Assembly (NCBI RefSeq): GCF_002968015.1
Contig: NZ_PUIP01000006.1
Span: 186,001-250,000 of the forward strand
Direction: 5' to 3'
DNA: 64,000 nt
DNA from: Massilia phosphatilytica
GTDB taxonomy: Bacteria > Pseudomonadota > Gammaproteobacteria > Burkholderiales > Burkholderiaceae_D
The first letter of the stretch is position 1. Each line of letters begins with the position of its first letter. A program made the position numbers and the translations under genes. Positions 51,434-59,854 of the stretch are shown here, piece after piece. The notes under the pieces are model-generated. The model searched no databases and had not been told where the DNA came from. It worked only from the letters and a program-made list of their open reading frames with translations.

Positions 51434-53698
51434 TCAGTTGCCGGGCTGTTTCAACATTGACATGTATGGCATCGCACGCGACGCCATCCGCGTATCGGCC
51501 TTCAGCATGCCGGCCTCGTCGGCCAGGATGTGGGCAGCTTCCTGCAGGTAGACGTCCTTGGCGTTCTTGGCGGCCTTCTCGGCGGCCAGTTCGGCGCTCA
51601 GGCTGCGCTCGTCGCCCTGCAGGCCGTCGTCCGCGCTGGCCGCGCCTTTCAGCACGACATTCGTCTTCTTCGGGCTGGTCGGCATCGGCACCTTGCCGCG
51701 CTGTTCCTTGCTGCCCGGACCGGACACCGGCTCATCCGGATTGTCCTTGCCGGCCAGGCGCGATTCGCGCAGGCGGGCCTTCGCTTCCTGGTTCTCGCGC
51801 TCCTTGCGGCGCACGGCCTCGTTCAGCGAGATGAGGTTGTCCTTGCGGACCTTCAGGGCTTCGGCGATGTCCTGCTCGATGTCCAGGAAGTCGCGGTCCT
51901 TGGCGATGCGGCCGTCATGCTTCTTCTGCAGGGGATTGAACAGCTCCTTCAGGTCGCCGGACGGCATGTACATGGCCGGCTTGATCTGCACCCACGGCAG
52001 CGCGTTCTCGTAGGACGATTCGCCGAAGTTGTCGTCGTCCGACGTGACCGGGAACCTGATGTCCGGCGTCACGCCGCGCAGCTGCGTGGTGCCGCCATTG
52101 ATCCGGAAGAACTGGGCGATCGTCATCTTCAGCTCGCCGTACTTCATCTTGTCGTTCTGCGAGAAGCGGTCGAGGTTGATCAGCGTCTGCACGGTGCCCT
52201 TGCCGAAGCTCGGCTCGCCGATGATGATGCCGCGGCCGTAATCCTGGATCGCGGCGGCGAAGATTTCCGACGCCGACGCCGAGCCGCGGTTGATCAGCAC
52301 GCCCATCGGACCGTCCCAGGCCAGGCCGGCATCCGTGTCGCTCTCGACTTCGACGCGGCCTTCGGCGCTGCGCTGCTGCACGACCGGGCCCTTGTCGATG
52401 AACAGGCCCGTCAGCTCGACGGCCTCGATCAGCGAACCGCCGCCGTTGTTGCGCAGGTCGATCAGGACGTTGTCGACTTTCTCTTTCTTCAGTTCGCCGA
52501 GGATGCGTTTCACGTCGCGCGTGGCGCTCTTGAAATCCTTGTCGCCCTTGCGGCGCGCCTCGAAGTCCTGGTAGAAGGTCGGCAGCTGGATCACGCCGAT
52601 GCGGCGCTTGACGCCATTGTCGGTGACCTCGATGATCTTCTTCTTGGCCGATTGTTCTTCCATGCTGATCTTCTGGCGCACGATCGCGATGGTCGTGTGC
52701 TTGCCGTCCTGGCCGGCGTCGGCCGGCAGCACGTCCAGGCGGACCGTCGAGTTGCGCTCGCCGCGCACGAGCTGCACGACGTCGTCGATGCGCCAGCCCA
52801 TCACGTCCGTGAACGGGCCATTGCCCTGCGCGACACCGACGATGCGGTCACCCACCTTCAGCTTGCCGGACTTGTCGGCCGGGCCGCCGGGGACGATCTC
52901 GCGGATCACGGTGTAGTCTTCACGCGACTGCAGCACGGCGCCGATGCCGTCCAGCGACAGGCGCATGGCGATGTCGAAGTTCTCGGCCGAGCGCGGGCCG
53001 AGGTAGTTCGTGTGCGGCTCGATGGCCATCGCATACGCGTTCATGAACATCTGGAACACGTCTTCGTTGTTCAGTTTCTTGAGGCGGTTCTGGTAGCCCT
53101 CGTAGCGCTTGTCCAGCGTCTCGCGGATCGCCTTGTCATCCTTGCCCGCCAGCCTCAGGCGCAGCCAGTCGTTCTTGACGCGCTTGCGCCACAGGTCCTT
53201 CGCCTCGTCCTCGTTCTTCGCCCACGGCGCCTTCTCGCGGTCGATCTGCAGCGATTCGTCCGTGCTGAAATCGAACTTGCCCTTCAACAGCTCGCGCGCA
53301 TACGTCATGCGGTCGTAGAAGCGCTGCTGGTAGACGTTGTAGATCTGGAAAGGCACCGTCAGGTCTTCGTTGTTGATCGCATCGTCCAGCTTGGTGCGCA
53401 CGGGCGCGAAACCGTCGATATCGGCCTGGGTGAAGTAGAGCTTCTCGCTGTCGAGCGCCTTGAAGTAGGCGTCGAAGATCTTCGCGGACATCGCATCGTC
53501 CAGCGGCGTCGCCTTGTAGTGGTAGCGCGCGAGCACGCGCGACGCCCACAGGGCGGCCTGGGTCTGGGCGGCGGCTGGCTTGAGCTGGACGATGGGGGCC
53601 GTGTCGGTCTTGGCTGGGGCAACCTTTTCGGGCTGTGCCGTGACCACGTGGGCCGACATGGCAAACGCCAGCGCGACCGTCAACAACTGCTTCTTCAT
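51434..53698 (-). CDS. prc: carboxy-terminal (tail-specific) protease Prc
   Basis: The product is 754 residues with signal peptide MKKQLLTVALAFAMSAHVVT. It has a helical N-terminal region (about 40-235), a PDZ domain (about 245-330, GIGAVLQSREDYTVI and GKLKVGDRIVGVAQG), and the S41 protease core (about 350-560). The catalytic pair is Ser475 in NRGSASASEIF and Lys500 in FGKGTVQ, with the 25-residue spacing of E. coli Prc. A DUF3340-type C-terminal part follows, with charged and low-complexity stretches. It is a periplasmic protease that degrades or trims proteins such as peptidoglycan hydrolases. A terminator follows. Confidence 0.95.
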   Translation of the reverse strand: MKKQLLTVALAFAMSAHVVTAQPEKVAPAKTDTAPIVQLKPAAAQTQAALWASRVLARYHYKATPLDDAMSAKIFDAYFKALDSEKLYFTQADIDGFAPVRTKLDDAINNEDLTVPFQIYNVYQQRFYDRMTYARELLKGKFDFSTDESLQIDREKAPWAKNEDEAKDLWRKRVKNDWLRLRLAGKDDKAIRETLDKRYEGYQNRLKKLNNEDVFQMFMNAYAMAIEPHTNYLGPRSAENFDIAMRLSLDGIGAVLQSREDYTVIREIVPGGPADKSGKLKVGDRIVGVAQGNGPFTDVMGWRIDDVVQLVRGERNSTVRLDVLPADAGQDGKHTTIAIVRQKISMEEQSAKKKIIEVTDNGVKRRIGVIQLPTFYQDFEARRKGDKDFKSATRDVKRILGELKKEKVDNVLIDLRNNGGGSLIEAVELTGLFIDKGPVVQQRSAEGRVEVESDTDAGLAWDGPMGVLINRGSASASEIFAAAIQDYGRGIIIGEPSFGKGTVQTLINLDRFSQNDKMKYGELKMTIAQFFRINGGTTQLRGVTPDIRFPVTSDDDNFGESSYENALPWVQIKPAMYMPSGDLKELFNPLQKKHDGRIAKDRDFLDIEQDIAEALKVRKDNLISLNEAVRRKERENQEAKARLRESRLAGKDNPDEPVSGPGSKEQRGKVPMPTSPKKTNVVLKGAASADDGLQGDERSLSAELAAEKAAKNAKDVYLQEAAHILADEAGMLKADTRMASRAMPYMSMLKQPGN

Positions 53699-53865
53699 TC
53701 TTCGGTTCTCCGGACGGGAATATTCATGCGACTGCTCGGGCGGGAGGGCCGGCAGTCGCGCCGACGCAGCGGCGGATGCAACCCATTCTACAGGATAGCG
53801 CGGCGGCGCAGAGCCGGCTTGTACGCGTCTTCAGCCGAGCTTAAGTCTTGATCGGGCGTCGCCGC

Positions 53866-54426
53866 CTACGGTTTTACAAATCGAAACAAACTGGTTTGAA
53901 ACCAACAGTACGCCAGGCCGCCCACCGCGATAATCAACAGATAAGGCCAGCTGCGCAGCGCCAGCTTCCAGTCGACAGGCGACGGCCAGAACGACAGGAA
54001 TTGCGGCCCCAGCAGCAGGGTCAGCGCCAGGTCGGCCGGGCCGAAATGCCACGGGGTGCGGGTGCGCCACCACGCCACCGTGACCGGTACGCACAGCACG
54101 AGGAAAGGCGCCAGCGCCGCGGGCGCGGCGTTGTACCAGCGCAGGTTGGCGAACGAGACGGAGCCGAGCTCCCACGTGCGCCCGTTGCGGCGCGGGATGA
54201 TGGTAAAACCGACGGGTTCGGCGCCCAGCAGCAGCCCGACGGCGAAATGCGCCAGCTCGTGGCAGAACGTGCCGACGGCGCTGAACAGGAAAAAGACCGG
54301 GTGCGCCCGCGTCACCATCCAGATCAGGAACGCGAGCGCCAGCGACGGCACGAGATACAGCAGCATCTCGCCGAGGCCGCAGGCCCAGGCGGGCAAATGG
54401 GTGGCGCAGCCTGCGAGCCAGGACAT
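53866..54426 (-). CDS. membrane protein with HELAH zinc-protease motif
   Basis: The product is 186 residues with four or five hydrophobic segments. The motif FCHELAHFAVG (HExxH) lies at about residues 54-64, at the end of a membrane helix, as in M50 family site-2 proteases and related membrane metalloproteins. No second motif such as the LDG/NxxPxxxLDG that completes the M50 active site is apparent; later acidic residues are few, with one at PADLALT. It could be a zinc-binding membrane protein rather than an active protease. It follows tdk by 12 bases on the same strand. Confidence 0.75.
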   Translation of the reverse strand: MSWLAGCATHLPAWACGLGEMLLYLVPSLALAFLIWMVTRAHPVFFLFSAVGTFCHELAHFAVGLLLGAEPVGFTIIPRRNGRTWELGSVSFANLRWYNAAPAALAPFLVLCVPVTVAWWRTRTPWHFGPADLALTLLLGPQFLSFWPSPVDWKLALRSWPYLLIIAVGGLAYCWFQTSLFRFVKP

Positions 54427-54438
54427 GGCCGTGGCGCG

Positions 54439-54990
54439 TCAGCCCAGGTAGAAACAGCGGCCGCAGGCCTGGCGGTAGCTCTCGTTGCCGCCGATGCTGA
54501 CCTGCTCGCCTTCGCGGATGCGGCGCCCTTCCGCATCGACCCGGATATTCATCGTCGCCTTCTTCCCGCACGTGCAGATGTTCTTGATTTCCTCGATATC
54601 GTCGGCCAGCGCCAGCAAATATGCCGAACCGGGAAACGGCTCGCCGCGGAAATCGCTGCGCAGGCCGTAGCAGATGACGGGCACGCCGCGCACCTGCGCC
54701 ACCTGGTGCAGCTGCACGACTTGCTCTTTCGTCAGGAACTGCGCTTCGTCGACGAGCACGCAGGACACGGGCGGCGCCTTGTCCAGGAAATTCGTGTCCT
54801 TGTCGAACACGTCGGTCTCGCGCTGGGGCCCCAGGCGCGACGTGATCTGGCCGACCCCGTAGCGGTCGTCGATGGCGGCCGTGTACAGCTGGACCTTCTG
54901 GCCCTGCTCCTCGTAGTTGTGCGCCACCTGCAGCAACGACGTCGACTTGCCCGCGTTCATTGCCGAATACCTGAAATAGAGTTTTGCCAC
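54439..54990 (-). CDS. tdk: thymidine kinase
   Basis: The product is 183 residues, type II thymidine kinase: MAKLYFRYSAMNAGKSTSLLQ with the P-loop, Walker B-like VLVDEAQFL, lid region YGLRSDFRGEPFPGS, and the zinc cysteines in CTCGKKATMN and CGRCF. It phosphorylates thymidine (salvage to dTMP). The length is a little shorter than the E. coli enzyme (205 residues), which is common. It is the first of two genes with the HELAH membrane protein downstream. Confidence 0.93.
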   Translation of the reverse strand: MAKLYFRYSAMNAGKSTSLLQVAHNYEEQGQKVQLYTAAIDDRYGVGQITSRLGPQRETDVFDKDTNFLDKAPPVSCVLVDEAQFLTKEQVVQLHQVAQVRGVPVICYGLRSDFRGEPFPGSAYLLALADDIEEIKNICTCGKKATMNIRVDAEGRRIREGEQVSIGGNESYRQACGRCFYLG

Positions 54991-55076
54991 TGCCCTGTCC
55001 TGCCCTGGAATGCCGTTGTCCGATCCGGCGATTATAGCAATCCGGCACGGCGCGGCGCCAGGGCAGCGGTCCGGCC

Positions 55077-55703
55077 TCAGCGACGCCGGCGCCGTGCCGC
55101 GAACCCGAGCAGCGTGACGCCGGCCAGCATCATGCCGTACGTGGCCGGCTCCGGCACCGCCAGCACGACATTGTTCGCCGTCGGCCAGTATGGCCCGCCA
55201 TCGATCCCCAGCGACACCGAGGTCAGCGGCGACGTCGATACGAAGCCAATGAACGACGAGGTCGTCGCGCCGTAGAGGTCATGGGTCAGCGTGCCGCCGT
55301 CGACGGCCGTCAGCACGAGCGTGCCGTTCGGCACGAACTGGCCCGCGACATCGGAGGCGAAAAAATTACCGCCGAAGGCGCTCACGCCGCCGCTGAAGTT
55401 GGAGAACACGATCGGGTTGTAGCGGAGATTGTTCGACAGCCAGAAATCCGACGGGCCGCCCGCGCCCCAGATCCCCGTGGCGGAATAGGCCTGGTAGTCG
55501 TAGGCGCCGGCGGTCCGGTGGACGACGTCCCCGTACGACGCGACGGTCAGGTCGTCGAACGTGTCGACGCCGGGCGCCGACACCGCGCTCAGGAACGCGG
55601 CCTCCGACGTATAGACGGTGATGGCCGCCTGGGCCCCGGCCGCGCCGCACAGCATGGCGGCGAGGCACAGCGGTTTCAGGGAAAACAGCGATGGGATACG
55701 CAC
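55077..55703 (-). CDS. PEP-CTERM sorted protein
   Basis: The product is 208 residues. The start is GTG 55703, which has a perfect AAGGAG six bases upstream; the open frame extends upstream to 55772. Signal peptide: MRIPSLFSLKPLCLAAMLCGAAG (starting at the GTG-encoded Met). The mature chain begins AAITVYTSEAAFLSAVS, reads DTFDDLTVAS, and is beta-rich; the end is VPEPATYGMMLAG, hydrophobic helix, RRRRR. It is therefore targeted to exosortase-dependent anchoring. The pattern TFDDL at the start resembles other exported calcium-dependent or lectin-like PEP-CTERM proteins, but the function is unknown. Confidence 0.85.
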   Translation of the reverse strand: MRIPSLFSLKPLCLAAMLCGAAGAQAAITVYTSEAAFLSAVSAPGVDTFDDLTVASYGDVVHRTAGAYDYQAYSATGIWGAGGPSDFWLSNNLRYNPIVFSNFSGGVSAFGGNFFASDVAGQFVPNGTLVLTAVDGGTLTHDLYGATTSSFIGFVSTSPLTSVSLGIDGGPYWPTANNVVLAVPEPATYGMMLAGVTLLGFAARRRRR

Positions 55704-55833
55704 GATGCACTCCTTGTGTTGGTTGAACGGCCGTATGGCCGCCTCAAGTAGAACGAGGAATGCAGACTGCATATTTGTCGGGGCCGGTATTTACGCCCCG
55801 CTTTGCGCTACATATAACCTGGGCCCGGGCTGT

Positions 55834-58050
55834 TTACTCGCCCGGATGATATCGGCGCTCGAGCTGCTTCTCGATATCTTCCTTGTAGTAAAGCACGTCC
55901 TTGAATTCGCCCCGGCTGTACATCGCGGCCTGGTCCATGAAATGCGGCGATCTCGGGTCGCCGCTCTCGCCACCGGCCAGGATGCTTTTCGCGCGCACGC
56001 GCGGGCCGAACTCGACGGCAGCGACGAAACTGTTGCCGCGGTCGCCGTAGATGCGCTTCGTCGTCTGCGGCGCCGACATGCCGAACGACGCCAGCGAACC
56101 CCAGTTCGCGGACGTAAAACCGACGGGCAGGCTCGGCTTGCTGTCGTCGTACTGCTGGTCGATGGCGCCGGACAGGCGCTGGAACCGGTTGATGTCGCCC
56201 CACGGCGTCTTCCAGCTGCCGAAGTCCGCCTGCAGTTTGTCGCTCGCGCGCGCCAGCGCGGCGAGGCGCTCCTGCGGCGTCGATTGCGTCTGCACGAAGT
56301 CGATCACGGGGACGTGCAGCGCCTTCGCGCGGCTGGATGCCTGCGCGACCAGATCCTGGCCCCAGTACACGGCCAGCGACGTCGGCACGGACGCCGTCGA
56401 GAAGCGCAGGTCCCAGCCGCGCAGCAGCGCTACCTGCCCGGCCAGGCGCGCCTTCAGTGGATCGTTGTCCGGCAGCGCGTCCCAATCTTTCACGACGGCC
56501 GGGACGAGCGGCTCGAACGCCGTCAGGTAACTGTCGTAGGCCTTCGCGATGAGGCCATCGAGCGTGAGGCCGCGCGCATCGTGCAGCACGCGCTCCGCGT
56601 GCACGCCGCGCGGATTCTGCGGCAGCGTCCACATGTACGCGGGATATGTAGGGCAATCCGGGCTGCTCGCGCCGAAGCCCGTGCATGGCCAGTTGTTCGT
56701 GTTGGAGATATAGCCGCTCGCCGGATTGAACACCGTGATCGTCTCGCCGACATCGTGCAGGCCCTTCCACTCGGTGGCCGGATCGCTGCCGTCGACGGGC
56801 TGCGTCCAGTCGAAGCGCGGGTCGCGGCGCGGAATGAAATTGCCGTGGAAGTAGGCGATATTGCCGTCCGCATCGGCGTACACGGTGTTGTTCGACGAAT
56901 TCGTGCGCAGGTCCATCACCTTGCGGAACGCGGCGTAATCGCGCGCCTTCGTGCGGCCGTACGATTGCATCAGCGCGTGCATCGGGTCGTCCATCATGCG
57001 CACGGCGACCCACTTGCCGTCCTGCGCGCGGATCACGGGACCGTGATGCGTGAAATAGGCCGTGACGGTGCGCGTGGCCATGCCGTTCCCTGTCTTGTAC
57101 GGCAGCGCGATGGTCTTCGCGCGCACGGCCCGTTCGCCGGCGCCGTACTTGTACACGAACCTGCCGTCGCGCCCATCGACCGTTTCCAGGTACTCGTCGA
57201 TGACGTCGCCGCCGCCCGACGTGTGCATCCAGCCGATGCGGTCATTGAAGCCCTGGTAGATGAAGAACTGGCCCCACGTGACGGCGCCGTACGCATTCAG
57301 GCCCTCGCCGCTGACCATGTGGATCTCGGGCCGGAAGTAGAAGGACGTGTGCGGATTGATCATCAGGAGCGCGTGGCCACCGGCCGTCAGGCGCGGCGCG
57401 ATGGCGAAGCCGTTCGAGCCGCGCGGCTCCGGGTCGAATCCTTTATCGGCCAGCGCCACGACCGATGCAGGTGCCGCGCCGTAGAATTCCTGCAACGCCT
57501 TCAGGTCGATCCTCTCGATGTCGCCGCCGATGCTGCCCTCGCTGAACGCGAGCGCCATCCACGGTTCGAAGCGCGTGATCAGCTTCGGCTTCACCTGCGG
57601 ATGCGTGACGAGATACCAGTTCAAGCCGTCCGCGTACGCATCCATCAGCGTTTTCAGCCAGGCCGGACTCGCCGCGTAGGTCGCCTTCAGCTCGACCGGA
57701 TCGATGTACAGCTTCATGCGCAGGTCGCGCCAGACTTCCTTCTCGCCCTCGACCTCGGCCAGCCGCCCGAGCGCGTTGATGTAATTGAGCTCGACGCGGT
57801 TGAAATCGTCCTCGGCCTGCGCGTACAGCATGCCGAACACGGCGTCCGCATCGGTCTTGCCGAACACGTGCGGGATGCCCCACTTGTCGCGCAGGATCGT
57901 GACGCGCCTTGCCATTGCCCGCATGTGTGCGCGATCGGCGGACGTGAAGGCGGTATGCGACTGTGTCGCGACCTGCGCGGCCACGGGTCCAGCGAATGCA
58001 AACAGCGCGGCACAAGCGATGGCGACCGGGGTCGCGCGGGACAACGGCAT
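55834..58050 (-). CDS. penicillin acylase family protein (Ntn hydrolase)
   Basis: The product is 738 residues with signal peptide MPLSRATPVAIACAALFAFAG (cleaved after PVAAQ). The catalytic nucleophile Ser212 is in the Ntn motif RGSNGFAIAP: autocleavage before Ser212 should give an alpha chain (about 27-211) and a beta chain (212-738). The motif HVFGKTDADAVFGMLYAQAEDDF near the start is the usual first motif of the family. Members hydrolyse penicillins, cephalosporins or acyl-homoserine lactones; no substrate can be deduced. The ATG at 58050 with AGGAAA upstream is preferred over an in-frame ATG at 58086. It lies 13 bases after the ParB-like gene on the same strand. Confidence 0.9.
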   Translation of the reverse strand: MPLSRATPVAIACAALFAFAGPVAAQVATQSHTAFTSADRAHMRAMARRVTILRDKWGIPHVFGKTDADAVFGMLYAQAEDDFNRVELNYINALGRLAEVEGEKEVWRDLRMKLYIDPVELKATYAASPAWLKTLMDAYADGLNWYLVTHPQVKPKLITRFEPWMALAFSEGSIGGDIERIDLKALQEFYGAAPASVVALADKGFDPEPRGSNGFAIAPRLTAGGHALLMINPHTSFYFRPEIHMVSGEGLNAYGAVTWGQFFIYQGFNDRIGWMHTSGGGDVIDEYLETVDGRDGRFVYKYGAGERAVRAKTIALPYKTGNGMATRTVTAYFTHHGPVIRAQDGKWVAVRMMDDPMHALMQSYGRTKARDYAAFRKVMDLRTNSSNNTVYADADGNIAYFHGNFIPRRDPRFDWTQPVDGSDPATEWKGLHDVGETITVFNPASGYISNTNNWPCTGFGASSPDCPTYPAYMWTLPQNPRGVHAERVLHDARGLTLDGLIAKAYDSYLTAFEPLVPAVVKDWDALPDNDPLKARLAGQVALLRGWDLRFSTASVPTSLAVYWGQDLVAQASSRAKALHVPVIDFVQTQSTPQERLAALARASDKLQADFGSWKTPWGDINRFQRLSGAIDQQYDDSKPSLPVGFTSANWGSLASFGMSAPQTTKRIYGDRGNSFVAAVEFGPRVRAKSILAGGESGDPRSPHFMDQAAMYSRGEFKDVLYYKEDIEKQLERRYHPGE

Positions 58051-58063
58051 GGGATTTCCTCGA

Positions 58064-58873
58064 TCAGGCGCCGCCGAGCGCGGCAAGCTTCTGGCGCAGC
58101 ACTTCGTTTTCGGTCATCAGCGTGGCGACGCGGTCCTTCAGTTCGCCGACCTGGGCCCGCAGGGCTTTCACCTGGTCTTCCGGCGAATCGGGCACGGTTT
58201 CCTTTTTCGGCTTGGCGCCGGCCTTCTGTTCGCGCACCTGGCGCGCCGCCTGCTGCAGCTCCTTGCGCCCACCGGCGACGGCGGCCACCTGCGCCTCCGG
58301 CGGCAGCGACGCGACGCTGGCGGCGGCGCTGACGGAAATCGTCCCGGTGCGCACGGCGTCGACCAGTTCGGGCGCCGCGGTCTTGCGGATGCGCTCGATC
58401 TGGCTCAGCGTATTCGCCGACACGCGCGCGGCCTTCGCGACATCTTCGCGCGTGCTCCACGGCGGGTCGGCCGGATCGTCGGCCGGTTCCTCCGCCGCCT
58501 GCTCCGGAGGTGCCTCGGCCGCGCGCTGCGCGGCGCGTGCCGCCACGATTTCCTTCTTGCGCAGCGCGAGCATGCCGCGCTGGAAGTCGGACACGCTGCG
58601 GCGCGCGAGATTATTGTCGATTACCCACAACATGACGTCTTCGAGCGAGTCGAACTTGTCGTTGCTGACGGTGCGGAACGGGATGCCGTGCTTCGTGCAG
58701 ATGTCGTAGCGGTTATGCCCGTCGATCAGCACGTCGCGCCACAGCACGAGCGCGTCGCGGCAGCCGTCGGCCAGCAGGCTGCGCTCGAGCGCGGCATATT
58801 CGACGGGTGTGAGGGGATCGATGAAAGAGCGGAGTTCCTCGTTGATCGTGATATTCAAAGTATGTCCTTGCAT
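58064..58873 (-). CDS. ParB/KorB-like domain DNA-binding protein
   Basis: The product is 269 residues. N-terminal ParB-like domain (about 20-110): ELRSFIDPLTPVEYAALERSLLADGCRDALVLWRDVLIDGHNRYDICTKHGIPF, the DGHNRY loop being the nucleotide-binding motif of ParB-like nucleases. A helix-turn-helix region (about 150-180, EDVAKAARVSANTLSQIERI) and a C-terminal coiled coil (PEDQVKALRAQVGELKDRVATLMTENEVL) complete it. No parA neighbour is present, so it is not a partition locus. It is probably a transcriptional or plasmid-like regulator. Start ATG 58873 follows AGGAAAC; the frame extends upstream to 58945. Confidence 0.82.
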   Translation of the reverse strand: MQGHTLNITINEELRSFIDPLTPVEYAALERSLLADGCRDALVLWRDVLIDGHNRYDICTKHGIPFRTVSNDKFDSLEDVMLWVIDNNLARRSVSDFQRGMLALRKKEIVAARAAQRAAEAPPEQAAEEPADDPADPPWSTREDVAKAARVSANTLSQIERIRKTAAPELVDAVRTGTISVSAAASVASLPPEAQVAAVAGGRKELQQAARQVREQKAGAKPKKETVPDSPEDQVKALRAQVGELKDRVATLMTENEVLRQKLAALGGA

Positions 58874-59021
58874 GTTTCCTGCCACGGCGACAGCGGCCGC
58901 GGGCGTATCGCCCCGCATGCTACACCATGCGCCGCCGGCCGGCACGCATCATGTATGTTGAATGGAAACTTTGACCGGATTGGCGCACAATGAAACGGTC
59001 CCAGCCTTCGGAGAGCGAGCG

Positions 59022-59291
59022 ATGAATCGACGCCACGACCGCATATCCGCCATGTTCATCGATGCCGTCCTGAACGGCAGCGGGCAGCATGGCATCGCCC
59101 ACGCGGCCCGCCTGTTGCAGGAGGACGGCGTGCCGTTCGATGTCGCGCTGCGCGTATTGACGCAGCCCGCGGGGCGGCGGCTCGGGCCGCGTCCGCCGCA
59201 TGTGCTGGCGGCGGCAGCGGCGGCGCTCGTCCGGCCGTTCGGCTCGGCCCATCGGTGGGAGTCGGCGGACAAGTCAACATTGCAAGTTTGA
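59022..59291 (+). CDS. hypothetical protein, 89 aa
   Basis: The product is 89 residues starting MNRRHDRISAMFIDAVLNGSGQHGI, then AARLLQEDGVPFDVALRVLTQP and an Arg/Ala-rich end. It is helical and resembles short conserved hypothetical proteins of betaproteobacteria. The start ATG 59022 has GGAG about nine bases upstream; an in-frame ATG at 58962 is possible. It is just upstream of the tRNA-Leu gene; no domain is recognised. Confidence 0.6.
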   Translation: MNRRHDRISAMFIDAVLNGSGQHGIAHAARLLQEDGVPFDVALRVLTQPAGRRLGPRPPHVLAAAAAALVRPFGSAHRWESADKSTLQV

Positions 59292-59329
59292 CCCTGAACG
59301 GGTCCGGCTGTGCTAGAATCCTGCCCGCT

Positions 59330-59416
59330 GCCCGGATGGTGAAACTGGTAGACACCCGGGACTTAAAATCCCGTGCCAGCGATGGCGTGCCGGTTCGATC
59401 CCGGCTCCGGGCACCA
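59330..59416 (+). tRNA. tRNA-Leu (anticodon UAA)
   Basis: The gene covers 87 bases. The acceptor stem GCCCGGA (59330-59336) pairs with TCCGGGC (59406-59412), followed by discriminator A and encoded CCA (59414-59416). The anticodon stem CGGGA/TCCCG encloses loop CTTAAAA, giving anticodon TAA at 59364-59366, which reads UUA. The long variable arm and the T-loop GTTCGATCC are typical of class II tRNA-Leu. It lies 38 bases downstream of the small gene on the same strand. Confidence 0.95.
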
Positions 59417-59578
59417 TGTGCCCATGCGGCTCCTGGCGATAGCGCCAACTGACTTTGCAGGGCTGAAGTTTCCGCAAACGCTCCTGATCGCACCCTGCAG
59501 CCAATGAGCCGGCGACACGCGTGCGATCTTCTCGTCGATGCCTCATGCTACGATTGCCTTTTCCGGAAAGGAGCCGCC

Positions 59579-59836
59579 ATGGGAACGGGAGATGTCTCCA
59601 CAACCGTTTATCGCGAGCACAACATCGCCATCAACCCGTCCGGAAAGCCCGACGGTGCCCTGACCGATGCCTTCATGATTCTTGAGCCGAGCGTAAATCC
59701 GATGTTCACGGTGACGCTTTATGAGCACCCTCGAGATCAAGTCAAGACCTACGCCACTGAAGGCGAAGCCAGAGATGCAGCGCTGGCGCAGGCACGCGCC
59801 TGGATCGATGCCCACCTCGCACGAACCATCAAATAA
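59579..59836 (+). CDS. hypothetical protein, 85 aa
   Basis: The product is 85 residues with no signal peptide or membrane helix. It has VYREHNIAINPSGKPDGALTD, a central beta strand pair (MFTVTLYEHPRDQVKTYATEG) and a helical end EARDAALAQARAWIDAHL. The ATG at 59579 is preceded by AAAGGAGC, a strong ribosome site. The family is unrecognised. It is convergent with the GGDEF gene. Confidence 0.75.
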   Translation: MGTGDVSTTVYREHNIAINPSGKPDGALTDAFMILEPSVNPMFTVTLYEHPRDQVKTYATEGEARDAALAQARAWIDAHLARTIK

Positions 59837-59854
59837 ATTTACGGACACCTTCGT

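Noticed and set aside
51530-53851. A 773-residue plus-strand frame across prc
   Set aside because: Shadow of the protease gene; low-complexity Arg/His/Asp composition.
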